A model generated the notes under the pieces. That model was not told where the DNA came from. It saw only the letters and a list, made by a program, of their open reading frames with translations, and ran no database searches. The translations under genes and the position numbers were made by a program. Below, piece after piece: positions 22,940 through 30,400 of a DNA stretch of 58,175 nucleotides (positions within the stretch are counted from its first letter, which is position 1; every line of letters starts with the position of its first letter). The stretch comes from Christensenella sp. UBA7102 (lineage in GTDB: Bacteria > Bacillota > Clostridia > Christensenellales > UBA1750): the NCBI GenBank assembly GCA_002492415.1, contig DKYK01000081.1, forward strand, positions 1 through 58,175, read 5' to 3'.

Positions 22940-24406
22940 ATGAATTCAGAAGCGCTCTTAGAAATTTTGAATAAAATACAAAATCAGAAGTGTGAAACAC
23001 AAACGCTCGAAATCAAAAGTGCAAATAAGGGATGTCCCAAGAGGCTATATGACACATTGTCCAGCTTCTCCAACCAGGATGATGGTGGGATCATTGTCTT
23101 TGGGGTGAACGAAGAGAAGGATTACAGCGAAGATGGGGTATACGACCCGCAGGATATTCAAAAGCAGATCAACAACCAATGCCTGGAAATGGAACCCAAG
23201 GTTCGACCGTTGTTGACTGTCGCGGAACGCGATGGCGCGTATTTTGTGTCTGCGGAGATCCCGGGCGTGGATATTACGGAGCGCCCTTGCTATTATCGGG
23301 GAAAGGGACGAGTGTCCGGTTCCTATGTGCGCTGTGGGGACAGTGACGAACCCATGACGGAATACGAAGTATACAGTTATGAGGCGTTTCGCAGGAAGTA
23401 TCAGGATGATATTCGGGTGGTTCCCAGAGCCACAAAGCAAACGCTGAATCTTGAAGCAATTGATGACTATCTGGATAAATTGAAAAAAGGAAAGCCACAT
23501 CTGACCAGGATGCCCGATGATGCAATCTGCGAATTGATGAGCGTATATCGCAATGACGAAATTACGCTTAGCACGGTGATGCTCTTCTCGCTGTATCCAC
23601 AGGCGTATTTCCCACAGCTTTGCATAACAGCGGTGGTCATTCCGGGCATGGAAGACGGTGCAACCAGCCCAGACGGAGCGCGATTCCTCGACAACGAGCG
23701 GATTGAGGGCACCATTCCAGAGATGCTGGGTCAGGCAATGCGCTTTGTCCAGAAAAACACCCGCACGCAGACCATCATCGATCCGGAGACCGGGAAGCGG
23801 AAAGATCGGACGGATTACCCGATGATCGCCGTCAGAGAAGCGCTTCTCAATGCGTTGGTTCACCGGGATTACAGCATTCACACCGAAGGAATGCCCATAC
23901 AGGTTGTGCTGTACGACAATCGTCTGGAGATACGGAATCCTGGCGGCATCTATGGTCGGATGAAGATCGATCAGCTGGGAAAAGTGCAGCCGGATACGCG
24001 CAATCCGGTGCTTGCGGTTGCATTGGAAACACTGAACGTCACGGAGAATCGCTATTCAGGAATTCCAACCATCCGCAAAGAAATGGAAGAATACGACCTG
24101 CCAGCTCCGGAGTTTCGGAACGAAAGAGGCTCTTTTACGGTGATACTCTATAAAGAGCGTTCCGCTGTAAGCGATGTCCGGGTGGAGGAGAACGCGCCAA
24201 TCGTACTGCATCAGGCGGAGATCCTTGCATTCTGCAAGGAACCCAGAAGCAAAAAGGAAATCGCCGAGCTGCTGAACATCAGGACGGTCAGCTACGCATA
24301 CAATCTGTATGTACTACCACTGATTGAAAACGGACTGTTGCTGCGAACCATTCCAGAGAACGAACGCAGCCATAAACAACGATTCTATACGCCAACTGCG
24401 AAATGA
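22940..24406 (+). CDS. AlbA_2/Schlafen-type ATP-binding regulatory protein
   Basis: A 488-residue protein. Residues ~15-140 form an AlbA_2 (Schlafen-like) domain: QTLEIKSANKGCP, LSSFSNQDDGGIIVFGVNE, ADVDITERPCYYRG-type segment and GSYVRCGDSD. A GHKL-type ATPase region follows at about 290-400 (MIAVREALLNALVHRDYSI, NRLEIRNPGGIYG). A winged-helix-like end (SKKEIAELLNIRTVSYAYN) completes it. Such proteins are annotated as putative transcriptional regulators; some relatives sit in phage-defence islands. ATG 22940 follows AAAGGAGG. Its own promoter and terminator mark it as a cassette placed between the sortase scar and virB4. Confidence 0.8.
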   Translation: MNSEALLEILNKIQNQKCETQTLEIKSANKGCPKRLYDTLSSFSNQDDGGIIVFGVNEEKDYSEDGVYDPQDIQKQINNQCLEMEPKVRPLLTVAERDGAYFVSAEIPGVDITERPCYYRGKGRVSGSYVRCGDSDEPMTEYEVYSYEAFRRKYQDDIRVVPRATKQTLNLEAIDDYLDKLKKGKPHLTRMPDDAICELMSVYRNDEITLSTVMLFSLYPQAYFPQLCITAVVIPGMEDGATSPDGARFLDNERIEGTIPEMLGQAMRFVQKNTRTQTIIDPETGKRKDRTDYPMIAVREALLNALVHRDYSIHTEGMPIQVVLYDNRLEIRNPGGIYGRMKIDQLGKVQPDTRNPVLAVALETLNVTENRYSGIPTIRKEMEEYDLPAPEFRNERGSFTVILYKERSAVSDVRVEENAPIVLHQAEILAFCKEPRSKKEIAELLNIRTVSYAYNLYVLPLIENGLLLRTIPENERSHKQRFYTPTAK

Positions 24407-24426
24407 ACTGATAACGGATGACACAT

Positions 24427-24457
24427 AAAGGAAGCCTTGGCATGGGCTTCCTTTTTT
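24427..24457 (+). terminator. Terminator of the AlbA-type gene
   Basis: Stem AAAGGAAGCC / GGGCTTCCTTT with a short loop followed by TTTTTT, 21 bases after the stop and directly before virB4. Confidence 0.85.
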
Positions 24458-24477
24458 ATTTGGGAGGAAAGACAAAG

Positions 24478-26385
24478 ATGAGTAAGACCTTACGCACCGC
24501 CCTGCAAATGGACAAGGAGAAATTCACCGTGCCGCGTTCTGTGCAACAGACCATCCCCATTCGGCGCATCTGGCCGGATGGGGTTTTTCAGGTGGGGAAC
24601 AAGTTCAGCATGAGCTGGGCGTTTTCGGACATCAACTACGAAGTGGCCTCGCAGGCGGCGAAGCAGTCCATGTTCCGCGCCTTTGGCGAGCTCATCAATT
24701 CGCTGGACGTGGGGGCGGCGACCAAGATCACCGTGAACAACCACCGCGTCAATGCGGAGCAGTTCAAGCGCGAGTCGCTGATTCCGCTGAAAGGCGATGC
24801 ACTGGACGGGTATCGACAGGAGTACAACGACATGCTGGTGGAGCGCGCCACGTCGGGCAGCCGCATGCTGCGCGACCGGTACATCACCGTATCCGTGCAC
24901 AAGAAGAACGTGGAGGAAGCGCGGCTCACGTTGCAGCGCATTGGCGCGGGGCTGGCGCGGAACCTGAGCGCGCTGGGCTCGGTCTGCGAGCAGATGGACA
25001 TGGAGGAACGCCTGCGCGTGCTGCACGATTTCTTCCGCGCGGAGAACGAGGTGAATTATGCGTTCGACTACCGGGACGCGCTGAAAAAGGGGCATCACTT
25101 TGCGGATTTCATCTGCCCGGAGAGCATGGAGCAGCACGCGGATTACCTGATGCTGGGTGAGAAATACGCCCGCGTGCTGTATTTGCAGTCCTACCCGGCC
25201 TACATGCGCGACGACCTCATCAAGGAGCTGATGGAGCTGCCCCGGAACCTGATGCTGTCCATCGACTACATTCCTGTGCCCACGGACGAAGCCGTCAAGA
25301 CCGTGGAAAACAAGCTGCTGGGCGTGGAGACCAATATCGCCAACTGGCAGCGCAAGCAGAATCAGAACAACAACTTCTCCGCCGCCATTCCGTATGATCT
25401 GAACCAGCAGCGGCAGGAGGCCAATGAGTTCCTCGACGACCTGACCACGCGCGACCAGCGCATGCTGCACATAGCGCTGACGCTGGTGCACATGGCGGAC
25501 AGCAAAGAAGAACTGGACGCCGACACCCGGACACTGGTCTCCGCAGGCAACAAACTCGCCTATCACTTCTCCACGCTGCGCTACCAGCAGCTGGACGGGC
25601 TGAACACGGCGCTGCCATACGGCCTTAGGAAGATCGACACGCTCCGAACCATCACCACCGACCCTGCGGCGACGCTGACGCCCTTCCATGCGCAGGAAAT
25701 CGCCCACAAGGGCGGCATCTACCACGGCCTCAGCCCCGTGAGCAAGAACATGATCTTCATCGACCGCCGTCAGCTGATGAACGGCAACGGCTGCATACTC
25801 GGTGTCAGCGGCTCGGGCAAGAGCTTCTTTGGCAAGCTGGAGATCGTGCCGCTGCTGCTCAAGGGCGGCGTTGACGTCCTGATACTGGACCCTGAGCGCG
25901 AGTATACCGCTCTGGTGGAACAGCTTGGCGGCGAGGTGGTGCACATCTCGGCGTCCTCCCCGCAGCACATCAATGTGATGGACATGGTGCGCGGCTATGG
26001 GGACGAGGCCAATCCGCTGGTGATGAAGAGCGAGTTCATACTCTCCATGTTCGAGGTTCTCTACAAACAGCGCCAGGAACTGAGTATCCGGGACATGTCC
26101 CTGATCGACCGCTGTGTGCGCAGCGTCTACCGCGACTACCTGCGCAGCGACTACACGCTGCCCCCGCCCACGCTGCACGATCTGTATAACGAGCTGTGCG
26201 CGCAGCCGGAGCCCGAGGGACAGCGCATTGCGCTGGATGTGGAGATGTTCGTAAAGGGCTCCCTCAACACCTTTGCGCAGCAGACCAACGTAGACCTGAA
26301 TAGCGCGCTCATCGCGTTTGACATCCGCGAACTGGACAGCACGCTGCTGCCGCTGGGCATATCTGAGAAAGGAAGAGAGCGATGA
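24478..26385 (+). pseudogene. virB4: VirB4/TraE conjugation ATPase, C-terminally truncated
   Basis: A 635-residue frame starting at ATG 24478 after GGGAGGA. It matches the VirB4 ATPase that powers the type IV secretion channel: N-terminal membrane-apposed domain, IFIDRRQLMNGNGCILGVSG, Walker A GVSGSGKS at about 442-449, and DPEREYTALVEQLGG. Relatives continue for another ~170 residues with Walker B (ADEFY-type) and the C-terminal lobe; here similarity stops at ELDSTLLPLG, and a short alien tail (ISEKGRER) overlaps the next ORF. Loss of Walker B should abolish ATPase activity. Confidence 0.85.
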
Positions 26386-26636
26386 ACAATAGACGAAACA
26401 ACAGGACAGAGATTAGGTTGATTCCATATGGGACGATATGCGCAGCTGTTGCCGGTGACGAGATCGCAATGCAGGACGTACTCCTGCATTACCACAGATA
26501 TATCTGCAAGTTATGTCAACTCACGTTCACAGCACCGGGCGGTTTGGTACGTCACTGTCTGGATGACGAACTCAAACAGGAACTGGAAATTCAGTTGCTG
26601 ATGCGCATTCCACGATTTAAGATAGAACTAAGATAA
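26382..26636 (+). CDS. ICE-type HTH_16 domain protein (sigma-like)
   Basis: An 84-residue protein like the small 'helix-turn-helix domain' ORFs of Tn916-related and Clostridial ICEs: IPYGTICAAVAGDEIAMQDV, VLLHYHRYICKL, and a C-terminal ELKQELEIQLLMRIPRFKIE. These resemble region 2 of sigma factors and are thought to regulate element genes. ATG 26382 overlaps the truncated virB4 stop as ATGA. That overlap sits at the deletion scar, so it is not the ancestral neighbour. Confidence 0.75.
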   Translation: MNNRRNNRTEIRLIPYGTICAAVAGDEIAMQDVLLHYHRYICKLCQLTFTAPGGLVRHCLDDELKQELEIQLLMRIPRFKIELR

Positions 26637-26642
26637 AGCGAA

Positions 26643-26679
26643 AACGCTCGCTACAGGGATTGAGCTGTAGCGGGCGTTT
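26643..26679. terminator. Bidirectional hairpin between HTH_16 gene and SRAP gene
   Basis: AACGCTCGCTACAG / CTGTAGCGGGCGTT forms a 14-bp stem with one mismatch and an 8-base loop, with A-rich and T-rich flanks. It lies between convergent genes. Confidence 0.75.
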
Positions 26680-26682
26680 CAT

Positions 26683-27267
26683 CTATGCGGTTTCATATTC
26701 GATGTCCAGCGTTGCGGCACGGAGTACTTCGGTGGGATCCTTGTGCGGGTCGAGCCATTGGAGGTGCGCGGGCTTGGGCAGAAGCACTGGCATGCGGTTA
26801 TGGATGAAAGCGATGGAGGAGGCAGGCTCACGGGTCAGGATGAGAAACTCCGGTTGCCCATCCCGGATGCGATAGATCCCTGCCATGTAGATGATGCTGC
26901 ACCCCGCCGTGCGGATTGCATATTTGGCCTTTTCCTTGCCGTGCCGCTCCCATTCGAAATAGTTGCTCGCGGGGATCAGGCAGCGCCGCTGCAGCATACT
27001 GTCGCGGAATAGAGGCTTTTCCACGGCCGTTTCGCTTCGCGCGTTGATGAGCACGGGGCCTTCCTTCAGCTTATACCCCCAGCGCATTGGGAACACCGCG
27101 CGCTCCATGCGGCGGCTGTTGGCAACCACGGGCACGGTGTCGGTGGGGAAGATTTCGCCGCAGGTCTTGACCGGAGCATCCCCGGCCTTGCGCCGATTCA
27201 TCAATTCAATCAGAAATTGCAGTTCCTCGTTTGGATCTTCTTCGGCGATGAAAAAGCGTCCACACAT
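26683..27267 (-). CDS. SOS-response-associated peptidase (SRAP/HMCES/YedK family)
   Basis: A 194-residue SRAP protein that caps abasic sites in single-stranded DNA through a covalent bond to Cys2. The start at 27267 gives the obligatory Met-Cys-Gly-Arg-Phe N-terminus; the longer open frame upstream is unsupported. Other family residues are visible: INARSET, CLIPASNYFEW with the catalytic Glu, and AFIHNRMPVLLP with the active-site His. It is the third gene of a leftward set under a LexA-box-like site, opposite a Y-family polymerase. Co-occurrence with translesion polymerases is typical of this family. Confidence 0.9.
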   Translation of the reverse strand: MCGRFFIAEEDPNEELQFLIELMNRRKAGDAPVKTCGEIFPTDTVPVVANSRRMERAVFPMRWGYKLKEGPVLINARSETAVEKPLFRDSMLQRRCLIPASNYFEWERHGKEKAKYAIRTAGCSIIYMAGIYRIRDGQPEFLILTREPASSIAFIHNRMPVLLPKPAHLQWLDPHKDPTEVLRAATLDIEYETA

Positions 27268-27289
27268 AATGATTCTCCTTTTGCCTGGT

Positions 27290-27721
27290 TCAGTCGCCGC
27301 AGTCTGCACCGCAGCGCACAATGCGCCCCACGCGTCCGCGGATGTACTGCGCGTCGAGTATGCCGTCGAACACCAGCTCTACCGACGCTGTCCGTGGCTT
27401 CGTCATACAGAAGTCCAAATAGACCTTCCCGCCGTCGGCCAGTTCCAGACAGACGCGCTGCTGGATGGTTTCTGTGGGTGCGGCGTCAGCAGGTGTCGCC
27501 GTGGTCAGCGTGCGAGGCTTGGCGTCGCCCCGTGTGAGCAGCCCTTCGTCCATCAACCAATGCACATAGCGGCTCACTGTCGCAGCAGATTTCAGTCCCA
27601 CTGCCTCGCCAATCTCGCGGTAAGACGGGCTGTAGCCGTTGCGTTCGCAGAATTCTATGATGTATGCCAGTACGCGCTCGCGCATTGCCCATTGCGCGCT
27701 GGTCTGTCTCCTCGGCATCAT
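27290..27721 (-). CDS. LexA-like HTH protein without peptidase domain
   Basis: A 143-residue protein. The N-terminal ~75 residues match the LexA DNA-binding winged helix: VLAYIIEFCERNGYSPSYRE, IGEAVGLKSAATVSRYVHWL. The C-terminal half lacks the S24 peptidase Ser and Lys signatures of LexA and instead reads as beta-rich (RVCLELADGGKVYLDF). It therefore cannot self-cleave. It may be a constitutive or competing regulator of the SOS cassette, or bind a partner. Start 27721 is the first of two adjacent ATG codons. The neighbouring gene ends 4 bases upstream. Confidence 0.75.
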   Translation of the reverse strand: MMPRRQTSAQWAMRERVLAYIIEFCERNGYSPSYREIGEAVGLKSAATVSRYVHWLMDEGLLTRGDAKPRTLTTATPADAAPTETIQQRVCLELADGGKVYLDFCMTKPRTASVELVFDGILDAQYIRGRVGRIVRCGADCGD

Positions 27722-27725
27722 ACGG

Positions 27726-28013
27726 CTAACACTCCCTGCGTTCCACGAACCAGCGCCCCGGGATGGGGTTGCCAAAGTCCGCGCTGTGCTCAAAAAATAG
27801 ATAGGTCTCCTTACCCGACATGCGGATCGTGTAGCGGTCGCCCTGCCCTCCGGCGCGCGCGGCATAGGAGGGCCGCACGTCCAGCACGCGGTCAATCTCA
27901 TACACCTGCCCATCCTCCCACTGGATCGCCCGGGGGAACATCCTTCCGGTCTCGTCAAACGCGACTCGTACCGGAACGTAGACCTTAATCTCCTTCTTCT
28001 GCAAAGTATCCAT
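27726..28013 (-). CDS. Unknown 95-aa protein leading the SOS cassette
   Basis: Starts at ATG 28013 with CTGGAGGTACGC upstream. The beta-rich sequence (KKEIKVYVPVRVAFDETGRM, QVYEIDRVLDVRPSY) continues through YTIRMSGKETYLFFE and ends GRWFVERREC. Small proteins like this often sit beside Y-family polymerases in Firmicutes ICEs and plasmids, but I know no function. It is first in the leftward operon and lies 24 bases from a SOS-box-like site, so it is probably damage-induced. Confidence 0.65.
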   Translation of the reverse strand: MDTLQKKEIKVYVPVRVAFDETGRMFPRAIQWEDGQVYEIDRVLDVRPSYAARAGGQGDRYTIRMSGKETYLFFEHSADFGNPIPGRWFVERREC

Positions 28014-28037
28014 GTGCGTACCTCCAGACAAATTGGC

Positions 28038-28051
28038 AGAACGTCTGTTTC
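28038..28051 (-). promoter_or_regulatory. LexA (SOS) box-like site, leftward operon
   Basis: AGAACGTCTGTTTC matches the Gram-positive LexA consensus CGAACRNRYGTTYC at 12 of 14 positions. It lies 24 bases before the start of the leftward three-gene operon. Confidence 0.6.
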
Positions 28052-28134
28052 TTGTATTGTAGCACATCACACATTGTCTGTAAAGAATAATAGAGAATAT
28101 AAGTTCTGAAAATAATATCCAATTTGCAATTAAA

Positions 28135-28148
28135 CGAACGTGCGTATT
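28135..28148 (+). promoter_or_regulatory. LexA (SOS) box-like site, polymerase gene
   Basis: CGAACGTGCGTATT matches CGAACRNRYGTTYC at 12 of 14 positions. It lies 59 bases before the GTG start of the Y-family polymerase, a usual distance for SOS control. Confidence 0.6.
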
Positions 28149-28207
28149 TTTAGAGCTTGCATTTCGCACACTCCGCCGTGGTATACTGACCGCGGAGGGG
28201 ATATCCA

Positions 28208-29452
28208 GTGAGAAACCAGATCATATTGCACAGCGACCTGAATTGCTTTTATGCCAGCGTGGAGATGAACGAGAACCCTGAACTGCGTGGCAAGCCCATT
28301 GCGGTCTGCGGCAGCACAGAGGATCGGCACGGCATCGTGCTGACCGCTTCCTATCCAGCAAAACGGCGCGGCGTCAAAACGGGCACGGCTAACTGGCAGG
28401 CCCAACAGGTTTGTCCTGGTTTGATCTGCGTGCCACCACATTACGACCTTTACATGAAGTATTCTCGTCTTGTACGTCGCATATACGCCGAGTACACGGA
28501 CATTATTGAGCCATTTGGCATGGACGAAAACTGGATTGCCATTCCTGGTGAGGCAGAGGAAGTCGAGACAATTGGCTACAGGGTTGCAGAAGAGATCCGT
28601 CGCCGCGTGCGCGAGGAACTGGGGCTCACCGTCTCCATCGGCGTGTCCTTCAGTAAGATATTCGCTAAGCTCGGCTCAGACATAAAGAAGCCAGACGCTG
28701 TCACGGTCATCAGCCCCGGAAATTTCCGCGAAAAGGTCTGGCCGTTGGCCGTGTCCGAACTGCTCTACGTCGGCCCGGCCACGACAAAGAAGCTGATGAA
28801 CTTGAATGTGCTCACCATCGGCGACCTTGCGCGCTGCGCCCCGGAGCTGCTCCGCGCCCGCCTGGGCAAAAACGGCATCATGCTCTGGCGTTTTGCCAAC
28901 GGAACGGAATACGCGCCGGTCATGCCTGCGGACTTCGTACCGCCCATCAAAAGCGTCGGCCACGGCACGACCTGCGTCTGCGATCTTGACGCCGAATACC
29001 CCGTCTGGCGTGTGCTGTATGAGCTTTCACAAGATGTGGGCCATCGCCTGCGCCAAAGCGAACTTGTTGCAAGGGGCGTTCAGATCACAGTTAAGGACAA
29101 AGATCTCGCCTATCGGCAGTACCAGACTCCTCTGCCTTACCCTACACAAAGCCCGCTGGAGTTGGCGCAGACCGGCTTTGCACTCTTTCGCCAAACTTAT
29201 CATTGGGCAAAGCCCATCCGCGCGCTCACCATTCGCGCCATCAATCTGGTCTCTGAACATCAGCCCGTCCAGCTTGATCTTTTCGACGATGCCCAGCGCC
29301 GTGACCGCCGCAAGGCCTTGGACAACTGCATCGACGACATCCGGCATCGCTTTGGCACCCACGCCATCTGCGCAGCCTCGCTGATGGGCGATCTGAAAAT
29401 GGCCCAGGATCGGTGTGAGACCGTCGTTATGCCTGGATTTATGTATCAATAG
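28208..29452 (+). CDS. Y-family translesion DNA polymerase (DinB/UmuC type)
   Basis: A 414-residue translesion polymerase. The palm shows LHSDLNCFYASVEM (first Asp), VLTASYPAKRRGVKTG, and PFGMDENWIAI, where the usual SIDE motif reads MDEN but keeps the catalytic Asp-Glu. Helix-hairpin-helix and little-finger regions follow (PLAVSELLYVGPATTKKL). QLDLF near residue 370 is a classic beta-clamp binding motif. GTG 28208 follows GGAGGGGAT. It is divergent from the SRAP operon and preceded by a SOS-box-like site, so it is probably the mutagenic arm of an ICE-borne SOS module. Confidence 0.92.
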   Translation: MRNQIILHSDLNCFYASVEMNENPELRGKPIAVCGSTEDRHGIVLTASYPAKRRGVKTGTANWQAQQVCPGLICVPPHYDLYMKYSRLVRRIYAEYTDIIEPFGMDENWIAIPGEAEEVETIGYRVAEEIRRRVREELGLTVSIGVSFSKIFAKLGSDIKKPDAVTVISPGNFREKVWPLAVSELLYVGPATTKKLMNLNVLTIGDLARCAPELLRARLGKNGIMLWRFANGTEYAPVMPADFVPPIKSVGHGTTCVCDLDAEYPVWRVLYELSQDVGHRLRQSELVARGVQITVKDKDLAYRQYQTPLPYPTQSPLELAQTGFALFRQTYHWAKPIRALTIRAINLVSEHQPVQLDLFDDAQRRDRRKALDNCIDDIRHRFGTHAICAASLMGDLKMAQDRCETVVMPGFMYQ

Positions 29453-29975
29453 TTCCCAAAGACAGCTTTAATCTGGATACTGCAACACATCCGCGGTGAA
29501 CAAAAGGATGGATTTGTGTCATAGATCGAAGAAAAACAGAAGCCGACTGTACACCATGTTTACTCGATCCGATTTATTGGTACTAACTATTGTCGGGAGA
29601 AAATTCCTCGAAATCTGATATGGAGGTGTTCTGCTTTTTAAGATACAGCAGCAGAACAATGGTGAAATAACAGTAAAATAATGTCATACTTACATTGTTC
29701 ATGCATGAAATTAGTTAATATGCACGATGCATAACACAGTTTGATTCAAGGATGGTGAAAATAAAATTTCCGAAGTGAGTAAACTATGCTGAGAAAGGTG
29801 AGCTGTATACTTGAAAAGACTGTATGTTTTACGCTGAAGGTAGGCATCATAGGCAGGTAGTTTGTTATTTGCGAAAATGTAAATTACACATTGACGTTGT
29901 GTTAATATTTCTGATATAATATAGATGTGGAGATAATTTTACATCGTTTATCTTAGAAGAAAGGAAAGACAGGCT
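29453..29975. other. Gene-free AT-rich stretch with promoter for the RyR/TIR genes
   Basis: About 520 bases without a supportable ORF; GC content drops sharply from the polymerase gene. Near its end TTGACG (29891-29896) and TATAAT (29915-29920) with 18-bp spacing form a good promoter, 56 bases before the RyR gene. No tRNA or repeat array was recognised. Confidence 0.6.
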
Positions 29976-30263
29976 ATGTATGAACCCAAACCAATTGATA
30001 CAAGAGACGTGGTTTTACCGAAGGGGATTCTTGCTCTTACGGAAAACATTGCTGAAAATGTGCATAACGTGTGGGCATCCGAAAGAATTGCTCAGGGCTG
30101 GACATATGGGAGGGTAAAGAATGTGGAGAAAAAAATAACGCCCTTGCTCGTACCGTATAGTGAATTGCCAGATAGTGAAAAAGCGTACGATAGAAATACG
30201 GCTCTTGAAACATTGAAGTTGATCTATAAACTTGGATACAAAATAGATAAGCGAATATTATAA
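29976..30263 (+). CDS. Stand-alone RyR-domain protein
   Basis: A 95-residue protein that is almost exactly one RyR (ryanodine receptor) repeat: YEPKPIDTRDVVLPKGILAL, ENIAENVHNVWASERIAQGW, YG, PLLVPYSELPDSEKAYDRNT, and ALETLKLIYKLGYKI. Bacterial RyR domains are predicted, from comparative genomics of nucleotide-signalling conflict systems, to bind nucleotide-derived ligands. ATG 29976 follows AGAAAGGAAAG and a strong promoter. The next gene, 137 bases downstream, encodes a TIR protein, which is a plausible source of an NAD-derived ligand. Confidence 0.8.
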   Translation: MYEPKPIDTRDVVLPKGILALTENIAENVHNVWASERIAQGWTYGRVKNVEKKITPLLVPYSELPDSEKAYDRNTALETLKLIYKLGYKIDKRIL

Positions 30264-30400
30264 TTAAGAAAGGATAGTGAATTAGAAAAAAGAAGATTTT
30301 TCTATTTTTTTGATTGTACAGGGCATATGCATAAATAACACTAATCACGAAACCAAGCAGCAAATAGGAAAAATTAATTTGATGAGCGGAGGATGTAGGA

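Noticed and set aside
24490..26178. 562-codon open frame on the minus strand
   Set aside because: Antisense of virB4, with His/Val/Gln-rich nonsense and no ribosome site.
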